From the NCBI GenBank assembly GCA_937988885.1, contig CALKHR010000182.1:1-46444 (forward strand): a stretch of 46,444 bases of DNA. The letters are read 5' to 3'. The position numbers and the translations under genes are program-made. The notes below the pieces were generated by a model. The model did not search any database. It worked only from the letters and a program-made list of their open reading frames with translations, and was not told where the DNA came from. This DNA is from an uncultured Roseiflexaceae bacterium. Lineage in GTDB: Bacteria > Chloroflexota > Chloroflexia > Chloroflexales > Roseiflexaceae. Positions 24,999 through 34,762 of this stretch are shown in pieces (the first letter of the stretch is position 1; every line of letters starts with the position of its first letter).

Positions 24999-26435
24999 CT
25001 ACTCCAGCGCCCGCACCTGCAAATTGTCGAAGAACGCCTCGGAACTCACGCTCCCACCCACGGCGAGCAAGCCGTAGCGTGCGTTATCGCCGTATGTGGT
25101 CGCGTCGAGTTCAGCCACAAGGGTGCCGTTGATCAACATCTGCACGTAGTCGCCGTTGAGGCGGGCCACCAGCCGATTCGTAGCGCTGCCTGTGCGGATC
25201 GCGTCGCTCTGACCACTCGCGAGGGTCGAGACAACCCCACCGCTGCGCTGTTCGAGCCGCCAACTACTGCTCTGCGGGTTCACCACCAAGTACATATAGT
25301 TGTTGGCATCGAGGAAACGCACAAGCAAACCGCCCTCACCGCTCGTCACCTGCATATCCACGCCGATGCTCATGTTGCTGCCTTGCGTGGTGTGATAGCT
25401 CCAGATCGTGCCATACCCGGCGTCCACGGCGATCCGATATTGGCCGTTCTGGTAGCCAACCCGCCAGCCAGCACCGCCTGTATCGGCCCAACCGCTGCCC
25501 GAGAAATCATCGCTAAACAGCAGCGTCCCAGTCTCCGCCAAACCCGACGAACTGCTCGCTGTTGCGGTCGGCTCGCTGGTTGGCGTTGGCTCGCTCGTCG
25601 GCGTTGCAGTTGGCTCACTGGTGGGTGTCGCCGTCGGCTCGCTCGTCGGCGTTGCTGTAGGCTCGCTGGTGGGGGCTAAGGTTGGCTCGCTGGTGGGCAC
25701 CACAGCAACCACAGCGGTCGGCTCGGGCGGCGCAGTGGTTGGCTCGGGAGGCGCGATGGTCGGCTCAGGTGGCGCGGTGGTCGGCGCAGGTGCCTCACTC
25801 GGCGCGATCACCGCCTGCTCGGTGGGCTGCGCAGCCTGTGTAATGCCGTTGGTACTCAATGCGGCGGGATCACTATCCCGCGACATATTGATCACCACAG
25901 CGATTAATGCAAGCGCCGCTACACCGCCGAGCACACTGCCGATCAGCAACAGCGGGCGGCGCGAGCGGCGTTCTCCGCCAACATTCCGCAATTCGCGCAG
26001 TTGGGCCTCGGCACTGGCCAACATATCAGCGCTGTCGCGGTAAAATGGGTTGATCTGTTGCAGTTGGCGAAGTGTCCCGATCGCTTGTAATAGGCGTTGA
26101 GCAGCTAAATGCTCGCGCGCCTGCTCGTATAGCTCAGCCTGATGGTCGCGCGGTTGCGGGGGCGGAGGCGGCGTAGGCCGCGCGCTGCTTGTGCGCCCTG
26201 CTTGACCACGATTGTAGGCTGTACGAGACGAAGGGTTATTCAGAACGCTATATGCCACGGTAATATACTGGCTACGCCGGCCAGCATACTCACGTTCAGC
26301 AGGTGAGGCGTTCGCATAACGATCAGGATGGTATTTTGCTATCTCCTGACGATAAGCGCGCTTGATCTCATCAGCAGTTGCCGAGCGCGAAACTCCCAGG
26401 AGTTCATAGTAGTCCAGGTTCTCGAAATCCGACAC
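24999..26435 (-). CDS. J-domain protein with TM helix and LamG-like ectodomain
   Basis: A 478-residue protein with an unusual order of parts. Residues 5-75 form a DnaJ J-domain with the HPD motif intact (36-38, KYHPDRY). A helical region (100-150) with a TPR-like look follows. One membrane helix spans 161-183. Residues 190-300 are a Thr/Pro/Glu stalk made of repeats of APPEPT and TPTSEPTA. Residues 305-478 resemble a concanavalin/LamG or DUF1080-like sandwich (LLFSDDFSGSGWADT). A J-domain stimulates an Hsp70 ATPase, so the N-terminus should be cytoplasmic and the sandwich outside. The start is GTG 26435 with GAGGGG upstream. Chloroflexota often attach this type of ectodomain to membrane Ser/Thr kinases; here a J-domain takes that place. 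Confidence 0.8.
   Translation of the reverse strand: MSDFENLDYYELLGVSRSATADEIKRAYRQEIAKYHPDRYANASPAEREYAGRRSQYITVAYSVLNNPSSRTAYNRGQAGRTSSARPTPPPPPQPRDHQAELYEQAREHLAAQRLLQAIGTLRQLQQINPFYRDSADMLASAEAQLRELRNVGGERRSRRPLLLIGSVLGGVAALALIAVVINMSRDSDPAALSTNGITQAAQPTEQAVIAPSEAPAPTTAPPEPTIAPPEPTTAPPEPTAVVAVVPTSEPTLAPTSEPTATPTSEPTATPTSEPTATPTSEPTPTSEPTATASSSSGLAETGTLLFSDDFSGSGWADTGGAGWRVGYQNGQYRIAVDAGYGTIWSYHTTQGSNMSIGVDMQVTSGEGGLLVRFLDANNYMYLVVNPQSSSWRLEQRSGGVVSTLASGQSDAIRTGSATNRLVARLNGDYVQMLINGTLVAELDATTYGDNARYGLLAVGGSVSSEAFFDNLQVRALE
25566..25790 (-). repeat. Tandem repeats coding the Pro/Thr stalk
   Basis: Short in-frame repeats (units coding roughly TPTSEPTA and APPEPT) form the stalk of the J-domain protein. 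They are protein-coding, imperfect and without spacers, so not CRISPR. Confidence 0.75.
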
Positions 26436-26452
26436 GTTCCCCTCTGGGGAGG

Positions 26453-26480
26453 TATGAGTTATGAGTTATGAGCTATGAGT
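26453..26480. repeat. Short tandem repeat of ATGAGTT
   Basis: About four copies of a 7-base unit (ATGAGTT, with ATGAGCT as variant) between rpoD and the J-domain gene. No function is evident. Confidence 0.5.
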
Positions 26481-26525
26481 GAAATAGGCAGCAGCAACTC
26501 AGAACCCATATCTCAGAACTGGGCA

Positions 26526-28160
<1,635 letters not shown>

Positions 28161-28268
28161 AAAACCTCCGCAGGAGACCACCGTACGTTCAGTATATCGA
28201 GATGTGGCCACAACACCATCGAAGCGCCTTGCGAAATGGCCGTACCACTAGGAGACAAGAACCATGCA

Positions 28269-30170
28269 CTAGGCAATACGAAAGCGATGGAGATCTGGAT
28301 AGGTTGTGCTGCGCCTGGGTGTGCTAATACTGTCGATGTATTCTTTGAGCTGTGCTAGTTGCTCAAGTAGTTGCAGTTGCTCTTGTTGATCGGTCACAAC
28401 CATCAGTTGCTGCTTGAGTCGATCCTTCCACTGCAGCGCTCGTTCCCGCTGTAGGATTGTAGCACATTCTAGGGCATCGTTGACGTAGCGATACAACTGT
28501 GCTTCAGGAACGTTTAATTGTAACACGCGTTGCGCTTGTTCGTGTAATGGTTCGTCGAGCGTTTGCACCCACAGGTTGAGGTCGCTACCCTCAGGTTGCT
28601 GCAACCAAGCCTGCCAAATCAGGCGATTCTCGATCCGATCGAGCAGGCCAAGCACCGAATCATCGATCACTTCTTTGACGAGTGGGAAGCCAGATAGGTC
28701 GCGCCAAAGCTTTTCCTGCACAGCAGTACGCGCAGTTGGGAAGCGCAACATCCATCCCAATAGGTAATCTTCCTTGGCGGGCGTATCGCTCGGCGCACGG
28801 AACTGGATGCCGCTCGGCTTCTTCGGGCGTGCCTGATTTGGCAACGCTTCGCGCACAATTTGCTCATCTATTTGAACTAAACGCGCCACTTGCTGAATAT
28901 GGTGCGCCCGTTCGATCGGATTTGCAACCTGGGCGATCAGCGGGGCCAAGCGCGAAACCGCCTCAGCCTTGCCCTTGGCATCGCGCAAGTTGAGATCGGC
29001 GGTGAGCGCGGTGATGTAGAAATCCATCACCGGGCGGGCACCGTCCATCAACGCGCGCCACTGGTCGGGATTGGCCTGGATCACCTCGTCGGGGTCTTTG
29101 CCATCGGGCATGGCGATGATCTTGATCACCGCGTTGAGTTCGCGCTCCCAACTGATGAAGCCCTGCGGCGTCGGCACGGGCACATCGTGGCCATCGAGAT
29201 TCTCTTGCAGCACCTGCACGCCTTTGAGCGTGGCACGGATGCCCGCAGCATCGGCGTCGAGCGCCAGATAGATGGTGTGCGCGGCCTTCTTCAGCACCCC
29301 CACATGCTCGGCTGTCAGCGCGGTGCCGAGCGGAGCGACCACATTGCGGAAGCCATACTGATGCGCAATAATCACATCGACGTAGCCTTCCACGATCACC
29401 GCCGAATCGCTTGAGCGAATAGCATCGCGAGCCAGGTCGAGGCCGTACAGCACGCGACTCTTATCGAACAGCGGCGTCTGCGGCGAGTTCATATACTTCG
29501 GCTGCGCATCGCCTAGCGAGCGACCACCAAACGCGATCACCTCGCCCTTCTGGTTGCGGATCGGGAACATCAACCGATCGCGGAAGCGGTCGTAGTAGCC
29601 GCGCGTCTCGTGTTTGATGATCAAGCCTGCCGCCTCGATCTCCTCCGGCTCAAAACCTTTGCGGTCGGTCAAGTACGAGAGCAGAGCGCTCCACTCGCCC
29701 GGGCTGTAGCCGAGTTGAAAGGCCTCGAGGGTGGATTGATCGATTTGGCGTTTGTTAACGTAGGCACGGGCCGCCTCGCCGCGCGGCGATTTGACCAGCA
29801 TATGGTGAAAGAACGCCGCCGCCGCGCTGTTGATTTCGAGCAGACGGGTGCGCAGTTGATCCTGATGCACCTCTTGCTCGGTGCGCTCGTGCAGCTGAAT
29901 ACCAGCGCGCTGGGCGAGCTGTTCGAGCGCCTCGCGGAAATCGAGGCCCTCGCGCTGCATCAGGAAATCGAACACCGTGCCAGAGGCTTTGCAACCAAAA
30001 CAATGATAGCTCTGCGTATCGGGGAACACGTAGAACGCCGGGGTACGCGTGTTCGGATGGAACGGGCAGAAACCCACGAAGTTGCGCCCACTTTTACGCA
30101 ATTGCACATGCGCCGAGATAAACTCGACGATATCAATTCGCTCTTTGATTTGGTCGCTAACAGTCGACAT
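28269..30170 (-). CDS. dnaG: DNA primase DnaG
   Basis: A 633-residue primase that makes RNA primers at the replication fork. The N-terminal CHC2 zinc finger is complete (C35, H38, C57, C60 in FCPFH and YHCFGC). The core has GYSPGEW, the basic GRFRDR-like stretch YYDRFRDRLMFPIRN, the TOPRIM glutamate in VIVEGYVDV and the aspartates in LALDADAAG. The C-terminal helicase-interaction domain is present but diverged. The Shine-Dalgarno match before ATG 30170 is weak; the frame is open 15 codons further upstream. The gene lies between dgt and rpoD on the same strand, an arrangement also seen in other bacteria. Confidence 0.96.
   Translation of the reverse strand: MSTVSDQIKERIDIVEFISAHVQLRKSGRNFVGFCPFHPNTRTPAFYVFPDTQSYHCFGCKASGTVFDFLMQREGLDFREALEQLAQRAGIQLHERTEQEVHQDQLRTRLLEINSAAAAFFHHMLVKSPRGEAARAYVNKRQIDQSTLEAFQLGYSPGEWSALLSYLTDRKGFEPEEIEAAGLIIKHETRGYYDRFRDRLMFPIRNQKGEVIAFGGRSLGDAQPKYMNSPQTPLFDKSRVLYGLDLARDAIRSSDSAVIVEGYVDVIIAHQYGFRNVVAPLGTALTAEHVGVLKKAAHTIYLALDADAAGIRATLKGVQVLQENLDGHDVPVPTPQGFISWERELNAVIKIIAMPDGKDPDEVIQANPDQWRALMDGARPVMDFYITALTADLNLRDAKGKAEAVSRLAPLIAQVANPIERAHHIQQVARLVQIDEQIVREALPNQARPKKPSGIQFRAPSDTPAKEDYLLGWMLRFPTARTAVQEKLWRDLSGFPLVKEVIDDSVLGLLDRIENRLIWQAWLQQPEGSDLNLWVQTLDEPLHEQAQRVLQLNVPEAQLYRYVNDALECATILQRERALQWKDRLKQQLMVVTDQQEQLQLLEQLAQLKEYIDSISTPRRSTTYPDLHRFRIA
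28456..28464 (-). promoter_or_regulatory. Possible internal promoter for rpoD within dnaG
   Basis: On the minus strand the 3' part of dnaG contains TGCTACAAT inside a stretch (GAATGTGCTACAAT) also found upstream of the helicase-like gene. It lies about 300 bases before the rpoD start. Internal rpoD promoters in dnaG are known in E. coli; here it is only a sequence match. Confidence 0.35.
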
Positions 30171-30363
30171 AGGACAGCCATTAGAACTTTCCGGCTGATG
30201 GCATGCCGCCTTCAACCGCTGTTCTCAGCAGTACAACCGCACCATATGGAAGCGGAACACGCTACCCTAGGAGCCAGATGGATGGTGATACTTTGCCGAT
30301 GTTACCAAAAATACAGCAACACCAAGCTCGTTGCACCTGTGTGTTTGTGGTGCTTTATCATTT

Positions 30364-30372
30364 AGTATAGCA
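30364..30372 (-). promoter_or_regulatory. Extended -10 promoter upstream of dnaG
   Basis: On the minus strand TGCTATACT, between dgt and dnaG, with a predicted leader of about 190 bases to ATG 30170. The -35 region is poor. Confidence 0.45.
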
Positions 30373-30426
30373 TGATCTCATCGGCTCTGGCGGATTTGTC
30401 GCAGCCTAGCGATGGCAGATCGGCGG

Positions 30427-31503
30427 CTAGGCGCTCCACGTTCGGGGCACATAGAGATCACGAAACACCTTGATGGCGTATCGATCGGTCATACCCGCCA
30501 CGTAATCGACCACAGCGCGTTGGATCGGCTCGGACCGCTCTCGATTGATACGCAATAGCTCCTCGGGAAGTTGCTCGGGATGCTTCATAAAGTGCGAATA
30601 GAGCATCTCGATCACCACGCGCACCTTGCTATCATCCTCTTTGGCGCGCGAGCCCAAGTACACCGAGCGGTACATAAATTCGCGTAGGGCGTTCGTCGCT
30701 TCGAGTATCTCTGGGCTAAGGCTGAGCAGTGGGGGATCGGGCGCGCCCTCCCCATCGACAACCCACCAGTTGAAATCGATCAGATCGCAGACCATGGTGT
30801 TGATGCGCTCGGAGTGCGTGGCGCCGAGCACAGTGATCGCCTCACGAGGCAGGTCGCTCGGCGCGAGAAGGCCAGCGCGCAACGCATCATCGATGTCGTG
30901 GTTGATGTAGGCGATCGAATCGGCGATTTTGATGATCTGGCCCTCCAGCGTGCTCGCCACGCCCCAAGCCGTGGCCATAATATCGCGGCGCGCCTTCGAA
31001 TGCAGGTAGATCCCCTCGCGCACGGCGTAGGTCAGGTTCAGCCCTTGGCCATTCTTCTCGAGCACCTCGACAATCCGCCGACTCTGCTCGTTGTGGCGGA
31101 AAGAGTGACCCTGCGCCTGCGAGAGCGCGGCCTCGCCAGCATGCCCAAACGGCGCGTGACCGATATCGTGCCCAAGGCCGATCGCCTCGACGAGGTCTTC
31201 GTTGAGGCGCAGGGCGCGCGCCACCGTGCGGGCGATCTGCGTCACTTCGAGCGTATGAGTGAGCCGAGTGCGATAGTGATCGCCTTCGGGAGCGATGAAA
31301 ACCTGCGTCTTATGCTTTAAGCGCCGAAACGGCTTGGAGTGCAGAATTCGATCTCGATCGCGCTGAAAGCGTGTGCGGGCTGGCGATTCTGGCTCATCCC
31401 GCTCGCGCACCACTGCATCGCTAAATGCGGCCAGTGGAGAGAGTTGTTTGCGTTCCTGCTGTTCGAGATACTCACGAATACCCGTATGCGTCCGCCGAGC
31501 CAT
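30427..31503 (-). CDS. dgt: Deoxyguanosinetriphosphate triphosphohydrolase-like protein
   Basis: A 358-residue HD-domain phosphohydrolase that cleaves dNTPs to the nucleoside and triphosphate. The metal-binding residues are visible: H in RTRLTHTLEVTQI (residue 83), the HD pair at 112-113 in LGHDIGHAPFGH, and D in KIADSIAYINHD. The N-terminal RTRFQRDRDRILHSKPFRRL is typical of the group. ATG 31503 has AGGT a few bases upstream. It is followed on the same strand by dnaG and rpoD, so nucleotide pool control, priming and transcription initiation genes are clustered. Confidence 0.93.
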   Translation of the reverse strand: MARRTHTGIREYLEQQERKQLSPLAAFSDAVVRERDEPESPARTRFQRDRDRILHSKPFRRLKHKTQVFIAPEGDHYRTRLTHTLEVTQIARTVARALRLNEDLVEAIGLGHDIGHAPFGHAGEAALSQAQGHSFRHNEQSRRIVEVLEKNGQGLNLTYAVREGIYLHSKARRDIMATAWGVASTLEGQIIKIADSIAYINHDIDDALRAGLLAPSDLPREAITVLGATHSERINTMVCDLIDFNWWVVDGEGAPDPPLLSLSPEILEATNALREFMYRSVYLGSRAKEDDSKVRVVIEMLYSHFMKHPEQLPEELLRINRERSEPIQRAVVDYVAGMTDRYAIKVFRDLYVPRTWSA

Positions 31504-31615
31504 AACAGACCTCGTTATCAGTACCAGCGGACGTGGATGGTGCTAGTGAGACTTCGCCATGTTGTCGTTGTGAGCTGCGTTGTGCCGATGAAATACAAGC
31601 CAGTGGGGCTACTGC

Positions 31616-32101
31616 CTACCCGATCGGCTTCGCGATGGGGGCATCTGGCTGCTCTGGAATTGTACTACGACTTCGGGCGCGATGCAAAGCCACAATCAGC
31701 GCTGCGATCAGATGAATCACTACGATCACCTGGAAGTAGATCACATGGCCGCTGTTGTTGGCAGCTTCTTGGGCTTGGGCGGTGTTCACGAAACAATCGG
31801 CGAGGCTGAAATGGCCCTGCAATACGGTACACGACTCGTAGCGGGCCGCCACGAATGGCGAGAAGAAGTAGATGCAGAAGCAGACAAACGCTGCCCACCA
31901 ACGTTCGGCCTTACGCGCGAAGAACCAGCCCCAAAACGTGGCGAAGGGCGTTGCGAAGGCCACCCACACCAATGGGCGAAACTCGCGACCGGGGTCGTAG
32001 GGCGGTTCTGTCAGGCTTCGATTATAGATGGCCCACACAGCGCCAAGCACGGCTGCGCCCATAATCAACAGGAACGTTCGGGTATCAAAGCGTTTTGTCA
32101 T
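31616..32101 (-). CDS. Unrecognised membrane protein
   Basis: A protein of about 161 residues with three or four hydrophobic segments (LLIMGAAVLGAVWAIY near the start, WVAFATPFATFWGWFFA, AAFVCFCIYFFSPFVAA, IYFQVIVVIHLIAALIVAL). Two cysteines (YESCTVLQ and LADCFVN) lie in one loop and might form a disulfide. I do not recognise the family. The start is uncertain: ATG 32101 has only a weak ribosome site, and ATG 32161 is also in frame. It is on the same strand as dgt, 112 bases ahead of it, and divergent from the next gene. Confidence 0.6.
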   Translation of the reverse strand: MTKRFDTRTFLLIMGAAVLGAVWAIYNRSLTEPPYDPGREFRPLVWVAFATPFATFWGWFFARKAERWWAAFVCFCIYFFSPFVAARYESCTVLQGHFSLADCFVNTAQAQEAANNSGHVIYFQVIVVIHLIAALIVALHRARSRSTIPEQPDAPIAKPIG

Positions 32102-32317
32102 AGTCTTTATAAAAGCCTCGTCATCGGCCACACGGGCATGCTGGCGGCTTGAGTAGCGCATTCAGCATCACGTGTAGCGCTCACCATTCACTCTGCTACG
32201 GCGAGGTGATTATAGCACACGAGGGCAGCATCAACATCCATCGGCAAACCGAAGCGGGTACTATGCCGATGCGAACGGAGCCGACGCCTGGCAGTTTGGC
32301 CAAAGGCCGCTGAAGTG

Positions 32318-32326
32318 TGGTATCAT
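32318..32326 (+). promoter_or_regulatory. Extended -10 promoter of the triad operon
   Basis: TGGTATCAT, with start near 32333 and GTG 32364 about 30 bases on. A TTGGCC 19 bases before the hexamer might serve as -35. Confidence 0.5.
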
Positions 32327-32363
32327 ACGTGATAGCACAAAACCGCCCACCAAAGGAGCACAT

Positions 32364-33107
32364 GTGACCATCCTGTTGTTGATTCGCCATGGCGTGAACG
32401 ACTGGGTACATGGGCGTTTGGCCGGATGGACACCAGGTGTTCATCTGAACGAAGAAGGGCGTCGTCAAGCCATCGCAATGGCAGCACGGCTCGCCCACCT
32501 CCCAATCGATGCTCTGTATACCAGCCCGCTTGAACGAACAGTCGAAACCGCACAGGCTATCGCGGCATCGCGTGGCTTGCCGTTACGAATCGTCGAAGGG
32601 CTCGGCGAGGTCCGTTACGGCGAGTGGCAAGGTGCCGAGCTGAAAGAGCTCTACAAGCACGAGTTGTGGCCTGGCGTTCAATTCTACCCGAGCGGCACGC
32701 GTTTCCCTGGCGGCGAAACGCTTGGCGAAGCCCAAATACGAATGGTGACCACGCTCGATGCGTTGCGTGCTCAGCATCCAAAAGGGATCATCGCTGTCGT
32801 CTCGCACGCCGATATCATCAAACTTGCGATCGCCTACTACATTGGGATGCATATCGATCTGTTCCAACGCTTAGAGATCAGCCCGTGCTCGGTCTCGGCG
32901 CTGGCGTTCACACCTATGGGCCCACGCCTGTTGGCGTATAACGACACTGGTTCCCTTGATCACCTGAAACCCAAACCCGAACCAGCCGCCGAACAGTCCA
33001 ACACAACCACCGAGGCCCCAACAAGCGCTCCGCCTCCTGCGGCATCAACCTCGGAAACGCCAAACTCGCAGGAAGTCCCAACCAACGGAGTCGCAAGTAA
33101 TTCGTAG
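32364..33107 (+). CDS. Histidine phosphatase (MSMEG_4193-like phosphomutase)
   Basis: A 247-residue histidine phosphatase. The catalytic RHG is at residues 8-10 (LIRHGVNDW), the acid residue region is VRYGEWQG, and the second histidine is in VVSHADIIKLAIAYY. The sequence details (GRLAGWTPGVHLNEEG) match the MSMEG_4193 subfamily, called a putative phosphomutase. The last 45 residues are a Pro/Thr/Ser-rich tail, probably disordered and not part of the family core. GTG 32364 follows AGGAG by five bases; the overlapping ATG at 32362 would stop at once. It is the first gene of a three-gene set (with DUF3090 and an SCO1664-family protein) that travels together in Actinobacteria and Chloroflexota. 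Confidence 0.87.
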   Translation: MTILLLIRHGVNDWVHGRLAGWTPGVHLNEEGRRQAIAMAARLAHLPIDALYTSPLERTVETAQAIAASRGLPLRIVEGLGEVRYGEWQGAELKELYKHELWPGVQFYPSGTRFPGGETLGEAQIRMVTTLDALRAQHPKGIIAVVSHADIIKLAIAYYIGMHIDLFQRLEISPCSVSALAFTPMGPRLLAYNDTGSLDHLKPKPEPAAEQSNTTTEAPTSAPPPAASTSETPNSQEVPTNGVASNS

Positions 33108-33205
33108 CCTCGTATTACAGCTTGACCGTTCGAAACAGCTTGTCTCAACGCCAAAGATGGCTATTAGAGACACTGTTCATTGGAGAACAGGCAAAGGATT
33201 TCGAT

Positions 33206-33715
33206 ATGCCTGAGTTTACCTATGATTTCGATCCCGTAACGCGAATCACCGCCCACGCGGTTGGGGTTCCTGGGCAGCGCGTCTTTTACTTGCAAGCGCG
33301 CCGTGATCGCGAATTGATCTCGCTGATCGCAGAGAAAGAACAGATCAGCGCACTCGTTCAAGCTATCAACCAACTGCTCGAAGATCTGGTCGATAAAAAC
33401 CCCCTGCTCTCATCGTCCGACGATATGATGCAGGTAAGCGATATGAGCCTTGAGGAACCGCTCGAATCGAAGTTCCGGATCGCCCAAATGGGCTTGGGCT
33501 ACGATAGCGACCGCGATATGGTGATCCTGGTGGTGCAGGGCGATGCGGATTCCGATGATGAAGTGCCGCCCACCGCTCGCTTTAGCGCCACCCGCGACCA
33601 GATGCGTATGCTCAGCGAACATGCCGCCCGTGTGGTGGCGCAAGGTCGCAAAATTTGCGGAAACTGTGGCCGACCGATCGACCCGACTGGGCATTTCTGC
33701 CCCCAGATGAACTAG
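33206..33715 (+). CDS. DUF3090 family protein
   Basis: A 169-residue protein that begins MPEFTYDFDPVTRITA and contains GQRVFYLQARRDRELISLI, matching the DUF3090 family. The C-terminus has CGNCGRPIDPTGHFCPQ, three cysteines plus a histidine that could bind one zinc ion. ATG 33206 follows AAAGGA by seven bases and fits the usual family N-terminus; the frame is open 28 codons further without support. No enzymatic activity is known. It lies between the phosphomutase-like gene and the SCO1664-family gene, 12 bases before the latter, which supports a shared pathway. Confidence 0.85.
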   Translation: MPEFTYDFDPVTRITAHAVGVPGQRVFYLQARRDRELISLIAEKEQISALVQAINQLLEDLVDKNPLLSSSDDMMQVSDMSLEEPLESKFRIAQMGLGYDSDRDMVILVVQGDADSDDEVPPTARFSATRDQMRMLSEHAARVVAQGRKICGNCGRPIDPTGHFCPQMN

Positions 33716-33727
33716 TAACGCCACAAT

Positions 33728-34471
33728 ATGGATAGTAACCAGCCCAGCCAACTGAGCATCGCCCAAGTGCTCGAACTTCTCAGCAATGGCGAGCTTTCGA
33801 TTCAGGGGATGCTGCCCTGGAGTAGCAATTACACGCTCCTCGTCCTCATCGAGCACGAAGGCATACAAGGTTTAGGTGTCTACAAACCCCGCCGTGGTGA
33901 GCGCCCGCTATGGGACTTCCCGCAGGGCACGCTCTGCCAACGCGAGGTGGCCGCCTACTTGTTGAGCGAGGCGCTGGGCTGGGGCTTAGTTCCGCCCACC
34001 GTGCTGCGCGATGGCCCTCACGGGATCGGCTCCGTGCAACTGTACATCGATGCCGATCACGAGGCGCACCTGTTCACAATGCAGGAGGAAGGTGGCTACG
34101 ATGCGGTGATCGAGCGGTTGTCGGTGTTCGATGTGATCGCTAATAACGCCGACCGCAAAAGCGGCCACTGCCTGAAGGCCAGCGATGGCCGCCTGTGGGC
34201 CATCGACCACGGCATCTGCTTCCACGCCGAGCCAAAACTACGCACGGTGATCTGGGATTTCGCTGGCTCGCCGATCGATCCGGCGATCATGAACGACCTG
34301 CGCGCCCTCCAAGAGCGTGTCCAGCAACGCGATCCCCTGATCGAAGCCCTTGAGCAACTGCTTGCGCCCGATGAGGTGCAGGCGTTCCATCGACGGCTCG
34401 AACGCCTCATCCGCCGAGGCAAACACCCCGAGCCAGGGCGCGGCCACAATGTGCCGTGGCCGCCCGTCTAA
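33728..34471 (+). CDS. SCO1664-family kinase-like protein
   Basis: A 247-residue protein distantly related to PI3/PI4-kinase-type folds. VYKPRRGERPLWDFP (a candidate nucleotide-binding lysine), REVAAYLLSEALG, the loop VFDVIANNADRKSGHCL and AIDHGICFH (a DxG-like metal-binding position) match the SCO1664 family. It could phosphorylate a small molecule or protein, but no substrate is known. The ribosome site before ATG 33728 is poor, in line with translational coupling to the DUF3090 gene 12 bases upstream. Together with the two genes before it, it forms a conserved set of unknown function. Confidence 0.83.
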   Translation: MDSNQPSQLSIAQVLELLSNGELSIQGMLPWSSNYTLLVLIEHEGIQGLGVYKPRRGERPLWDFPQGTLCQREVAAYLLSEALGWGLVPPTVLRDGPHGIGSVQLYIDADHEAHLFTMQEEGGYDAVIERLSVFDVIANNADRKSGHCLKASDGRLWAIDHGICFHAEPKLRTVIWDFAGSPIDPAIMNDLRALQERVQQRDPLIEALEQLLAPDEVQAFHRRLERLIRRGKHPEPGRGHNVPWPPV

Positions 34472-34675
34472 CACCATCACCTGCCCCTCTCGCAACGCCA
34501 CCAATGCGCTGTTTTAGCGCCGATTTGTGTATTTCATCACATTTTGGCGCATGTAACTGGCGTTATCCGCATGAATTGCCCCGCTACACAATTCAAACGC
34601 CGATTTCGTCGTCGATCGGGGGTGTTCGAATAGCGCTTCTAACGCATTGACATGCCTTGGACTCCGATTACTGCG

Positions 34676-34704
34676 TTGACAGTCTTCCTTCATCGTGGTA
34701 TCGT
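34676..34704 (+). promoter_or_regulatory. Promoter of the ferredoxin reductase gene
   Basis: TTGACA (34676-34681), 17 bases, TATCGT (34699-34704) with TGG before it. Transcription would start near 34711. Confidence 0.65.
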
Positions 34705-34762
34705 TCAGAGGAACGTGTTATTTATCACAAACATGGGCATGGCGAAAGGAATATACACTCTT

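Noticed and set aside
25566..25790. Regular repeats that could suggest a CRISPR array
   Set aside because: The units are in frame and code for the Pro/Thr stalk of the J-domain protein; no unique spacers.
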